Part shown: piece by piece, positions 44,206-53,173 of the stretch
How the letters are laid out: the number at the start of each line of letters is the position of its first letter
Numbering within the stretch: the stretch's first letter is position 1
Assembly: GCA_021774795.1 (NCBI GenBank)
Contig: JAJFIR010000053.1
Coordinates: 402,526-466,525 of the forward strand
DNA: 64,000 nt
Origin: Emcibacteraceae bacterium
GTDB lineage: Bacteria; Pseudomonadota; Alphaproteobacteria; Sphingomonadales; Emcibacteraceae
Direction: 5' to 3'
Notes under the pieces: generated by a model
Told to the model about the DNA's origin: nothing
What the model saw: only the letters and a program-made list of their open reading frames with translations
The model's database searches: none
Program-made: the position numbers and the translations under genes

Positions 44206-45650
44206 TCAGAACAGCATTACTGGCAATTACCATCACCATAGTTTTCGGCATAATTTCTGCTCAAGCACAAAACCTGCCTAACATTGTTATCGTTTTGGCC
44301 GACGATATGGGATTTGGCGATATTCAGACATATAATGAGGCATCGAAAATTCCGACACCTAATTTGAATAAATTGGCAATACAAGGAATGAGCTTTACGG
44401 ATGCGCACTCTCCATCAGCAGTTTGTACGCCAACACGTTATGGTTTACTGACGGGCCGTTATGCATGGCGCACCAGCTTAAAAAGTGGTGTTCTTTGGGG
44501 GTATTCTCCCGGCCTTATTTCCAAAGACCGCACTACTTTAGCAAGTTTGTTGAAAGAAAAAGGATATTCTACGGCCGCCGTTGGAAAATGGCATCTGGGT
44601 CTGGGAACTCAACCTGAAACCAACTATGATGCGCCGTTTGATCACAGCCCGGTTGATCTGGGGTTTGATTATTTTTATGGCATTCCGGCATCACTTGATA
44701 TGGATCCTTATGTCTATGTGGAAAATGACCATGTTGATGTTGCCCTTAACGGCAAAACAATTGATGCCAGTGAAATGCGCCGGGAAGGTGGCGGCGGATT
44801 TTGGCGGGAAGGGTTAATCGCAGATGGATTTGATCATGGTGAAGTATTGGCAAAATTAACTGATAAAGCGGTGGAATATATAAGCGATCAAGCCGAGGAC
44901 AAAGAAAAGCCTTTTTTCCTCTATTTTCCACTTACCGCCCCCCATACCCCCTGGATGCCGGCGGACGAATTTCGCGGCAAAAGTAAAGCGGGTTATTACG
45001 GCGATTTCGCGACGCAAGTTGACTGGACCATGGGTCAAATTTCCAAAACGTTGAGTGACGCAGGCATTGCTGACAATACATTGGTTATTTTCACAAGTGA
45101 TAATGGAGCGCACTGGCTTCAAAGTGATATTGATCTATATCACCATCTTGCCAACGATAATTGGCGTGGACAAAAAGCGGATATTCATGAAGGGGGGCAT
45201 CGTGTACCTTTCATTGTTAAATGGCCCGGTAAAGTTGTTGAGAATAGCAAGAGCGATCACCTAATGACGTTAACTGATTTAATGGCATCGTTTGCGGCTT
45301 TAAACGGAAGAAAATTGAAGGATAACGAAGGCGAAGATAGCTATAATATCTTGCCGGTCATGTTAGGTGAAGAAATAACTGGTCTGGCCCGAATGGATGC
45401 TATTCACCATTCCTTCGATGGTAAGTTCGCCATCCGCGCAGGGGAATGGAAACTTATTGAAAAAAGGGGTTCAGGTGGATTTACAGAACCGGTATCATAT
45501 GATCCTAAAGTCGGTGAGCCAGGGGGCCAACTATATAATTTGAAAGCAGACCCGGCGGAAAAGAATAATGTTTATCTTGATCGTCCGGATGTGGTTGAAA
45601 AATTAACGGCGTTGCTTAATCAATATCGAGATAGCGGGCGTTCCCGCTAA
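44202..45650 (+). CDS. Exported sulfatase (Cys type)
   Basis: From ATG 44202 the protein has 482 residues, with a signal peptide ending near SAQAQ at 19-23. VLADDMGFGD holds the calcium-site Asp34/Asp35 and Cys75-TPTR is the formylglycine motif; GKWHLG and SDNGAHW follow. The 4-base overlap with the fucosidase shows a common transcript. Desulfation would unmask fucose units for the glycosidase. The nearest functional class is the formylglycine carbohydrate sulfatases (family S1). Confidence 0.92.
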   Translation: MIRTALLAITITIVFGIISAQAQNLPNIVIVLADDMGFGDIQTYNEASKIPTPNLNKLAIQGMSFTDAHSPSAVCTPTRYGLLTGRYAWRTSLKSGVLWGYSPGLISKDRTTLASLLKEKGYSTAAVGKWHLGLGTQPETNYDAPFDHSPVDLGFDYFYGIPASLDMDPYVYVENDHVDVALNGKTIDASEMRREGGGGFWREGLIADGFDHGEVLAKLTDKAVEYISDQAEDKEKPFFLYFPLTAPHTPWMPADEFRGKSKAGYYGDFATQVDWTMGQISKTLSDAGIADNTLVIFTSDNGAHWLQSDIDLYHHLANDNWRGQKADIHEGGHRVPFIVKWPGKVVENSKSDHLMTLTDLMASFAALNGRKLKDNEGEDSYNILPVMLGEEITGLARMDAIHHSFDGKFAIRAGEWKLIEKRGSGGFTEPVSYDPKVGEPGGQLYNLKADPAEKNNVYLDRPDVVEKLTALLNQYRDSGRSR

Positions 45651-45651
45651 G

Positions 45652-47007
45652 TCATTCCATATAAAGGTGATCCAGATTTTCTACTTGGGTAAGTAGGGTT
45701 TTGGTATCGTTTGAAATTGTTATCCCCAGAAGATTAAGGGATTTTAAACTGCTTAAATTCGATAACTCCAAAACTAAATTTTCACCAATAGTAGTTTGGT
45801 TAAGTCGAAGGGTAGTAGTATTCGACATACGAAGAAGAAGTGGTGCACTTTGATCGGTGATCGATGTGGCAGTGAGATCCGCGCGCACAATACGTCCGAG
45901 AACAGGTTCAAATAAAGCGAATTCAGTATCACCAAAATTTCCCCGCATCATTGTTGCGTTAAGGTCAAGATCGCCAGTATTTCGGGAAACATAGGTTAAA
46001 ATATGTGGAAATTTTTCCTGAATCTCAACCACGGCGTTTGCAAGTTCAGCGCGGTCCGCTGCGGCAGCAACTGGATCATAATCAGGCACAACGACTTCAA
46101 CTGGTAAACTTGCCGTGTCAAAAACTGGTGCCCCCTCGATGGCATCCGGGGTTACGTCAGGAGAGGCCCCTTGATCAATCCAGAGGGCAATAAGTTTAAT
46201 TTCGTCTTCGCTTAAAGCGGGATCGCCTTCTGCGGGCATAAATTCATCGTGAAAAATTGGTAGAGTTATGCGACGATATAATTCGCTTGTGTCAGAGTTT
46301 CCCGGAGCGATGACCGGGCCATTGGCCCCACCGGCGGTTAACAATGCATAACTATCCAGCCTTAATTTCCCTTTGATCTTGTCGGGTCCATGGCAGGTAA
46401 CACAGCGCGCGGCAAAAATTGGGGCAACACGTCCACCAAAAAAGGTGTTTGGATCAGCTAAAGCTATTGAAACCGGCTTTTCTATTCCTAATATCTCACG
46501 CAAATTATCAGGCATATGGGCGGTAAGATGGGTTCTGCCATGTGCGAGTTGCCCCCCTAAAAACCCAGTCCAACTAACCAGTCCGATGGTTGCGGTCAGC
46601 ATTATGACATAGAGCAAACCCCAGTTTTTCTGGTGGGTCAGTAGTAAAATACCGCAAGCGAGCGGCACTAAAACGCCTGCCCACATATGTGATGTGACTA
46701 TTCCACCGGAAAAACCATCACCCCAGGCAAGGGCCCATCCAAAAAGCGGTGCTATAATTGATGCTAAAAGGGCAACTTTTATGATGATTTCGACGGAAGG
46801 TTTAATATTTAATCCGGTATTAAAGTGACCAACAATTTCGAAAACCGGAATAAATAAAATTAACGCGATTGGAAAATGTACGACCAGAGGATGAAATCCA
46901 CCTATAAAACGAAACCAATCATTTTTGATATTGCCATCCGGTGCTAAGACGCTGACCAATACAATCAGCAATATTGCTGGTAAAAGCGCAGGAACTATTT
47001 GCTTCAT
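45652..47007 (-). CDS. DUF2231 membrane protein with planctomycete-type cytochrome c domain
   Basis: The 451-residue protein has an N-terminal part with four to five membrane helices and GGFHPLVVHFPIALI (DUF2231). A cytochrome-like domain follows, with the heme motif CVTCH at 202-206 and DEFMPAEGDPALSEDEIKLI (PSCyt1 type). The C-terminus (about 330-451) has short leucine-rich repeats. It overlaps the DUF1501 gene by 4 bases. In Planctomycetes, proteins of this kind occur with DUF1501 and DUF1549/1553 proteins in polysaccharide loci; their function is unproven. Confidence 0.8.
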   Translation of the reverse strand: MKQIVPALLPAILLIVLVSVLAPDGNIKNDWFRFIGGFHPLVVHFPIALILFIPVFEIVGHFNTGLNIKPSVEIIIKVALLASIIAPLFGWALAWGDGFSGGIVTSHMWAGVLVPLACGILLLTHQKNWGLLYVIMLTATIGLVSWTGFLGGQLAHGRTHLTAHMPDNLREILGIEKPVSIALADPNTFFGGRVAPIFAARCVTCHGPDKIKGKLRLDSYALLTAGGANGPVIAPGNSDTSELYRRITLPIFHDEFMPAEGDPALSEDEIKLIALWIDQGASPDVTPDAIEGAPVFDTASLPVEVVVPDYDPVAAAADRAELANAVVEIQEKFPHILTYVSRNTGDLDLNATMMRGNFGDTEFALFEPVLGRIVRADLTATSITDQSAPLLLRMSNTTTLRLNQTTIGENLVLELSNLSSLKSLNLLGITISNDTKTLLTQVENLDHLYME

Positions 47008-48503
47008 GCTAATAATTCCCCAATAACGCGGGCGGGCCGCACTCGGGTTAGTTTATTATCAAGCCCTTGAAATGGGTACGTTAATTTATGATGATCAAAT
47101 CCGAGTAAATGCAACATTGTAGCATGGAAGTCGCGGACTTCCACAGGATTTTCGGCAATTTCATAACCCATATCATCGGTTTTACCGTAATTTACACCGC
47201 CTTTGGCGCCGCCGCCTGCCATCCAGATTGTGAAAGCATTGGGGTTGTGATCCCTGCCGATAAATGCCATTTCACGACCGCCCCGATTTTCCTGCATCGG
47301 CGTGCGTCCAAATTCGCTTGACCACACGACCAAAGTATCTTCGAGCAATCCTCTTTGTTTTAAATCGGTAAGTAAAGCGGCAATAGGTTGATCAACTTCG
47401 CGGCAGCGATCTTTAAATCCTTCATTAATGGCACTGGCTTTTGAATCGCCGTGAGTATCCCAACCCCAATGATAGAGCTGCACAAATCGCACTCCCCGTT
47501 CGACAAGCCGCCGCGCGCGTAAACAGTTATTTGCAAAACTGCCTTTACCGGGTTCAATGCCGTACGCATCACGTGTTTTTTGACTTTCTTGCCTATTGTC
47601 AAGCACATCGGTTGCTTCCATCTGCATTCGGTAAGCCATTTCATATTGAGCGATGCGAGTAATTGTTTCGGGGTTGCCATATTCAGCATAATTTGCTTGA
47701 TTTAATCTATTTAAGCTATCCAGCATCCGGCGCCGAATAGGACGAGTTACGCCGTCAGGATTATTAAGATAAAGAACCGGCTCGCCTTCTGATCTTGTAT
47801 TAACACCTTGGTAAACGCTTGGTAAAAAGCCGTTATTCCATAGCTGTGTGCCACCGGACGGTGAATTACCACCGGAAAGCATAACCATAAACCCGGGTAA
47901 ATTTTGATTTTCCGTACCCAATCCATAAGTTGCCCATGAGCCAATAGACGGGAATCCTGCTCTTGTTTCCCCTGTTTGCATCAATAATTGTGCGGGCGCG
48001 TGATTAAATTGTTCCGTACGCATGGATTTGATAAAGCAAATATCATCCACATGATCTGACAGGTGCGGAAGACGGTCGCTTAACCAGGCACCGCTTTCGC
48101 CGTGCTGTTTAAACGGATATACTGGACCAAGTAGTTTCGGTACCCCGCGAATGAAGGCAAAAGTTTTACCTTCCAAAAATGACGCAGGGGTATCCAATCC
48201 GTTTAGTCGTTCTAACTCTGGCTTATAATCGAATAGATCCAAATTACTTGGTGCGCCGGCCATATGCATAAAGATAACGCGGCGCGCTTTTGGTGCAAAC
48301 TGTGGTGGCAACGGGGACAGGGGACTTGATGGATTACGGGGAAAATCAATAGGACCGGCTGGATTGGTTTCCGCTGCGAATGCGGAACTAACACCGGCAT
48401 TTGCCATAAATAATGAACCCAATGCGCCGGTGCACCCGGTTAAAAAATCCCTTCTGGTATGCGCTTTTAAAGCTTCACGCTTTAATTCTTCTTCGAGCGT
48501 CAT
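47004..48503 (-). CDS. DUF1501 family protein with Tat signal
   Basis: The 499-residue protein has a twin-arginine signal TRRDFLTG at 16-23, with a hydrophobic stretch and AFAAE as likely cleavage site. The body matches DUF1501, an alkaline-phosphatase/sulfatase-like fold: IFMHMAGAPSNLDLFDYKPEL, VWSSEFGRTPM and GRDHNPNAFTIWMAGGG. It would be folded in the cytoplasm and exported. It lies between its usual partners, the DUF2231 cytochrome and the DUF1549/1553 protein. Confidence 0.88.
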   Translation of the reverse strand: MTLEEELKREALKAHTRRDFLTGCTGALGSLFMANAGVSSAFAAETNPAGPIDFPRNPSSPLSPLPPQFAPKARRVIFMHMAGAPSNLDLFDYKPELERLNGLDTPASFLEGKTFAFIRGVPKLLGPVYPFKQHGESGAWLSDRLPHLSDHVDDICFIKSMRTEQFNHAPAQLLMQTGETRAGFPSIGSWATYGLGTENQNLPGFMVMLSGGNSPSGGTQLWNNGFLPSVYQGVNTRSEGEPVLYLNNPDGVTRPIRRRMLDSLNRLNQANYAEYGNPETITRIAQYEMAYRMQMEATDVLDNRQESQKTRDAYGIEPGKGSFANNCLRARRLVERGVRFVQLYHWGWDTHGDSKASAINEGFKDRCREVDQPIAALLTDLKQRGLLEDTLVVWSSEFGRTPMQENRGGREMAFIGRDHNPNAFTIWMAGGGAKGGVNYGKTDDMGYEIAENPVEVRDFHATMLHLLGFDHHKLTYPFQGLDNKLTRVRPARVIGELLA

Positions 48504-48530
48504 ATTTTTTTCCTTATGAACTTTAATTCA

Positions 48531-51500
48531 TTAGCGAACTAATGCAGCATCCATATTAAGCATTGTACTGGTCACGATTGTTAAGGCCGCTATATCATTT
48601 TCACTTCCTTCAATCATACTCAGAGCATCGTTATATAACATGATAAATTCTTTTAACTCGCCCTCCGTAAGAGGCCTAGATAGAACTCTAATCCCGGCTT
48701 GTTTTATTTGGGTTTCTAATTCGTCATTATCGCGGCGAACATTTCTGGCAAGGGTTTCCGCAGCTTCCAGATAAACCGGATCATTTAAGGTCACTAATGC
48801 TTGCAAGGGAGTGTTGGTTGGCATGCGCCGTGCGTGGCTTATATCGCGCGCTGCCACGTCAAATGTGACAAAACTTGGGTAAAGCGTTGTGCGTTTTAAA
48901 AATGTATATATAGCTCTGCGGTATCGATCAGAACCTTCTTCATCGATCCACATAAAGTCACTATAGACGGTTTGGTCCACGCCTTCTGGCTGCGGTGGCA
49001 TTACGGGCGGGCCTCCTATTTTACTGGATAGCAATCCACTAGCGACCAGTGCCTGATCGCGCACCATTTCTGCGGTTAATCTTTGCTGTGGGCCCCGCGC
49101 GAGCAACCGGTTATAAGGATCAATTTCCAGTGCTTCGGCTGTTGCAACGGCACTTTGACGATAGGTGCTACTCATGACAATTTCTTTTAATAGTGCTTTC
49201 ATATCCCAATTTAGTTCGTGCTGAAACTGCCAGGCAAGCCAATCCAGCAACTCTGGGTGACTTGGAGCGGCACCAACAGTTCCAAAATCTTCAAGTGTTT
49301 CAACCAAGCCTTTGCCGAAAAGTTGCTCCCAGTAGCGATTAACGGCGACACGGGCAGTAAGCGGCTGTTCGGGACCGAAGAACCACTCGGCGAAAGCCAA
49401 TCGATCTGGTGTATGGTCCGCTACCAAAGCAGGAAATATTTTTGGTGTGTCGGGGCTTAGGGTATCGCCCACTTTTGATAGATAATTTCCACGTTCAAAA
49501 AGCCTTGTTTCGCGGGCTGTCATGTTATCTTGTGTCTGCATAATAGGTAAAGCATGTGATGGAATTAGCGCTAATTTCTTTTCCTTTTTTACCAGATCGT
49601 CAAGTGATTTTTTACGTGCAACGTCACTTCCAAATTTTGTCCATTGTTCATCTGATGTGGCTTTTAAACTGATCCGGCGCACCGGTGCAGGCATTAACCC
49701 TGAATCATAATATTCACCGGTTGCTATGTGAACTTCGATTTTTCCACCAACTGGGATATTTAAAGGTTCCGCTAAAACACCTATGGTCCAGCGGGTATGG
49801 AATTGTTTTGTTTTTGCTGAAAATGCACCAGTTAATGCAAATAAATCTTCATCTTCAAATTTGAATTCACCTTTTCCCGCGAGAGTTTCTCTTATCCATG
49901 TTGGTTTAGCGTGAATGAAGTTCAAATTTTCTTCGGAATCTGGTGCAAAATAGGAAAAATTGATTTTATTACGCTGACCATCTGGAGTAACCATCCATGC
50001 ATCAATTTTTTCAATAATAAAACCCGGCTCCGGCGTATGGCGCGCCGTTTCCGCATTCATCGGGGGGACTTCTATTTGCAGCGCTGTTAACGTAGGCAGA
50101 TTGATCGTGGCTGATATTTCAATAATTGATACATTAGGAATTTTACCTTCTACCGCAAACGCATCACCATCTTTAAGCATAAGGGGTACCATAGGTACTT
50201 CGGCGGACTTTGCTTTTTCAAGCGGATTAATCAATTCTCCGCGGCTTGGGTTCGCGTCGCGTTCCCGCTTGTCGGTAATTCTTTTTATCCTCCGCTCTAT
50301 ACCGGCAACAGGGTCAAAATGGGCATCTCTGATAATCAGGTCATTCCATTTGCTATTACGCGCGATGTTTTTGCCTGATTGTGTTAAACTTGATTTTAAT
50401 TCGCGAATTTCTTTTTGAAGATCGTAAGCTTCATTTGTTTGCGTACTGTCCTCGGGGATAAATAAATGGGGGTAATCATTTTCCGGCCAGTCGCCATCAA
50501 GTGAAGTATTAAAAAAGGCCAGTGACTGATAATATTCTTCGTGGCGGATTGGATCATAGGGATGAGCATGACATTGAACGCATTGCATGGTTATACCATT
50601 GAGCACACCCCAGCTGGTAACGGACCTGTCCATGACAGACAACATTCTAAACTCTTCGTCATCGGTGCCGCCTTCATCGTTTGTTGGGGAAAGTCGATGA
50701 AACGCTGTGGGTATAAGATTTCCTAAATCATCTTCCGGCAATAAATCACCAGCAAGTTGTTTGATAACAAATTCGTCATAAGGCATATTTTTATTAAAAG
50801 CATCAATCACCCAGTCGCGGTAAGGCCAGACGGTGCGCTCGGGATCTTTTTCAAATCCTTTTGTGTCTGCATATCGGGCTAAGTCCATCCAGAGCGAAGC
50901 CCAACGTTCACCGTAATCGGGGGAACTTAGCAATCTTTCCACCAAGTTAGTGTAGGCCATTTCACTATCATCTTCGGTAAAGTTTTTTATTTCTTCTTCC
51001 GTAGGGGGTAATCCCGTCAAATCGAAACTCACGCGTCTTAAGAGCGCCGTTTTCCCGGCACTATCATTGGACACAAGGTTTTCCTGTGTTAGCCGTGACT
51101 GCACATAATTATCAATTGGCGAATTAATTTTTGCGGCTAATTCGACGGTCGGTACTTCTGGTCTACTTACCGGTATAAAGGACCAGTGATCCTCCCATTC
51201 TGCGCCTTGTTTGATCCAGGTTTCCAACAAACTAATTTGTTCCGATGATAATGGTGGGCGATCGAATGGCATGCGTTCATCAATATTTGAATGAGATATC
51301 CGCGCCATCAATTCAGACCCGTCAGGATCCCCCGGAACAATAGTTGGCCGGCCGGACTTACCTACACTTAAGGCTTGCTCCCGGTAAATAAATGATACTT
51401 CGCCGAGCTGGCGCACTCCGCCATGGCAACTTGTGCAATTTTTATTAAGTATAGGGCGAATATGTTGATTGAAGCTAATTTTTTGGGAACTGTCGTTAGA

Positions 51501-51590
51501 CGAATTTGATAGCCAGTACTGATAGGTCATCGTAGCAACGATAACCGTAATCAAAATTACCCCAACTGACAGTCCCCACTTCGTCTTCAT
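48531..51590 (-). CDS. PSCyt1-DUF1549-DUF1553 protein
   Basis: A 1019-residue protein anchored by one N-terminal helix (residues 7-26). It has a cytochrome-like heme motif CTSCH at 52-56 and ISLLETWIKQGAEWEDHW (PSCyt1). DUF1549 (about 160-370) includes a second heme-like CVQCHAHPYDP, and DUF1553 (about 730-1000) includes RVAVNRYWEQLFGKGLVET and RMPTNTPLQALVTLNDP. The central section is beta-rich. It is the standard partner of DUF1501 proteins in Planctomycetes and Verrucomicrobia. A surface or periplasmic oxidative role in glycan use has been suggested from context only. Confidence 0.88.
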   Translation of the reverse strand: MKTKWGLSVGVILITVIVATMTYQYWLSNSSNDSSQKISFNQHIRPILNKNCTSCHGGVRQLGEVSFIYREQALSVGKSGRPTIVPGDPDGSELMARISHSNIDERMPFDRPPLSSEQISLLETWIKQGAEWEDHWSFIPVSRPEVPTVELAAKINSPIDNYVQSRLTQENLVSNDSAGKTALLRRVSFDLTGLPPTEEEIKNFTEDDSEMAYTNLVERLLSSPDYGERWASLWMDLARYADTKGFEKDPERTVWPYRDWVIDAFNKNMPYDEFVIKQLAGDLLPEDDLGNLIPTAFHRLSPTNDEGGTDDEEFRMLSVMDRSVTSWGVLNGITMQCVQCHAHPYDPIRHEEYYQSLAFFNTSLDGDWPENDYPHLFIPEDSTQTNEAYDLQKEIRELKSSLTQSGKNIARNSKWNDLIIRDAHFDPVAGIERRIKRITDKRERDANPSRGELINPLEKAKSAEVPMVPLMLKDGDAFAVEGKIPNVSIIEISATINLPTLTALQIEVPPMNAETARHTPEPGFIIEKIDAWMVTPDGQRNKINFSYFAPDSEENLNFIHAKPTWIRETLAGKGEFKFEDEDLFALTGAFSAKTKQFHTRWTIGVLAEPLNIPVGGKIEVHIATGEYYDSGLMPAPVRRISLKATSDEQWTKFGSDVARKKSLDDLVKKEKKLALIPSHALPIMQTQDNMTARETRLFERGNYLSKVGDTLSPDTPKIFPALVADHTPDRLAFAEWFFGPEQPLTARVAVNRYWEQLFGKGLVETLEDFGTVGAAPSHPELLDWLAWQFQHELNWDMKALLKEIVMSSTYRQSAVATAEALEIDPYNRLLARGPQQRLTAEMVRDQALVASGLLSSKIGGPPVMPPQPEGVDQTVYSDFMWIDEEGSDRYRRAIYTFLKRTTLYPSFVTFDVAARDISHARRMPTNTPLQALVTLNDPVYLEAAETLARNVRRDNDELETQIKQAGIRVLSRPLTEGELKEFIMLYNDALSMIEGSENDIAALTIVTSTMLNMDAALVR

Positions 51591-51722
51591 TTGAATTCCC
51601 TAAATGCCGTTTATTTCATCTTAACGAATATTACCCCACAAAATGTAATCGATTTCACAATCATAACTTTAACCGATAATTTCAAAAATACAAAATATTT
51701 CATTTTCTCTTAATTCAAATGT

Positions 51723-52961
51723 CTAATTTTTCAAATTGGCATCTATAATGACTTCATTTGTGATCGTTTTATGAACAGGGCAGCGCTCGGCGATTTCAAA
51801 TATCTTTTGACGTTCTTCATCGGTTAAATTGCCTTTTATCGTTATGTCTGCTTGAATGTGATCTACTTTTCCTTTTTCGGTTTCACAATTTGCACAGTCC
51901 TCGGCGTGAATCTTTTCGTGGGAAAGGCGAACCTCTGCTCTTTGCAGATTATATCCTTTACGGTCCGCATACATACGCATCGTCATGGACTTACATGCCC
52001 CAAGCGCAGACAACAGTAAGTCATAGGGCGTTGGTCCGGTATCGTCGCCACCTACTGACGGTGGTTCATCTGCGCTGATAAAATGACCGGAACCTGTAAT
52101 AATCGCGTTTGTAAATTTCCCGGTACCCGTTTCAGCGACAACCACGGTATCCTTTACAGCTTTTGGTATGGTCGGTGTCGTAGCATTTTTATCACCGATA
52201 TACCGTGATGTCCATGAGCTAAGAACGTTTGCCACGTAATCTGCGTCGACGTGTTTTGAGAGCAGATGGTCTGCGTCGTCAAGCGAGATAAAACTTTTTG
52301 GATGCTTGGCGGATGAGTAAATTTCGCCGGCATTTTCAATGCCGACTGTTTGGTCCAAGGGAGAGTGAAATACTATTAGTGCTTTTCGTAATTCACTAAC
52401 ATCTTTCGTCAAATTTTGGCCTTTTATGTCATCAAGAAATTGTTTTTGGATGCGAAAAGGACGCCCTGCCAGCAATACTTCTGCTTCACCCTTGCTTTCT
52501 ATTTCTTTTATAGAGTTTTCGAAATTATGTTTAACGTGAGACGGGTCTGAAGGCGCGCCGATGGTTGCGATGGCTTTGCTTTCCGGGATGTGTTTTGCAG
52601 CAGCGAGAACGGCTGCACCACCCAGAGAATGGCCGATAATAATTTCTGGTGCAACAAGGACTTCGCGCATATGGTCGGCTGCGGATACCAGATCTTCAAC
52701 ATTTGATGTGAAATTCGTGTTTGCAAACTCGCCGTCACTAGCACCCAAACCCGTAAAATCAAATCGAAGTACTGCTATGCCTTTATCGTTTAAACCGCGC
52801 GCAATTCTATTGGCGGCAAAAATATCTTTGGTACAAGTAAAACAATGCGCAAAAAGCGCATATGCAATTGGTTTTCCCGCCGGAGTGTCTAATCTGGCGG
52901 CCAGTTCCTCCCCGGTTTTACTCTGAAATGTGAAGCGTTCACTTGCTGCTGGCATGTTCAA
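51723..52961 (-). CDS. Alpha/beta hydrolase - OsmC fusion protein
   Basis: The 412-residue protein joins two domains. Residues 1-255 form an alpha/beta hydrolase with the nucleophile Ser112 in IIGHSLGG. Residues 265-412 form an OsmC-like peroxide reductase domain with Cys323 (LGACKSM) and Cys394 (RCPVHKTI). OsmC proteins reduce organic hydroperoxides; the hydrolase may release or detoxify esterified forms. This fusion is known in several proteobacteria. ATG 52961 follows AGGAAATTTG. It stands alone next to the pca genes. Confidence 0.9.
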   Translation of the reverse strand: MNMPAASERFTFQSKTGEELAARLDTPAGKPIAYALFAHCFTCTKDIFAANRIARGLNDKGIAVLRFDFTGLGASDGEFANTNFTSNVEDLVSAADHMREVLVAPEIIIGHSLGGAAVLAAAKHIPESKAIATIGAPSDPSHVKHNFENSIKEIESKGEAEVLLAGRPFRIQKQFLDDIKGQNLTKDVSELRKALIVFHSPLDQTVGIENAGEIYSSAKHPKSFISLDDADHLLSKHVDADYVANVLSSWTSRYIGDKNATTPTIPKAVKDTVVVAETGTGKFTNAIITGSGHFISADEPPSVGGDDTGPTPYDLLLSALGACKSMTMRMYADRKGYNLQRAEVRLSHEKIHAEDCANCETEKGKVDHIQADITIKGNLTDEERQKIFEIAERCPVHKTITNEVIIDANLKN

Positions 52962-53053
52962 ATTTCCTCATCAGGCTATTATACATGTGGAATGTTTCGC
53001 GATAGTCTTCATTATTTTAGATCATAAATCAAATTTTATAATGGGGAGTTATA

Positions 53054-53173
53054 ATGTCTATTCAAAATTCTAATCTATTAATGGCATTAGTTTGTCTTTT
53101 ACTTGCATCCTGTTGTGCCGGTTTTGGAGAGACCTCTACCCGTGGGCCCGACAAACCCGACGGGCAGGATTAA
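53054..53173 (+). CDS. Small lipoprotein (39 residues)
   Basis: ATG 53054 follows GGGGAG at good spacing. The product has a hydrophobic core LLMALVCLLLASCC with a lipobox (LASC, Cys19), and the mature part is a short hydrophilic tail ending in PDKPDGQD. It is similar in size and style to entericidin-type peptides, but I cannot assign a family. Its last 4 bases overlap the convergent pcaB stop. Confidence 0.55.
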   Translation: MSIQNSNLLMALVCLLLASCCAGFGETSTRGPDKPDGQD

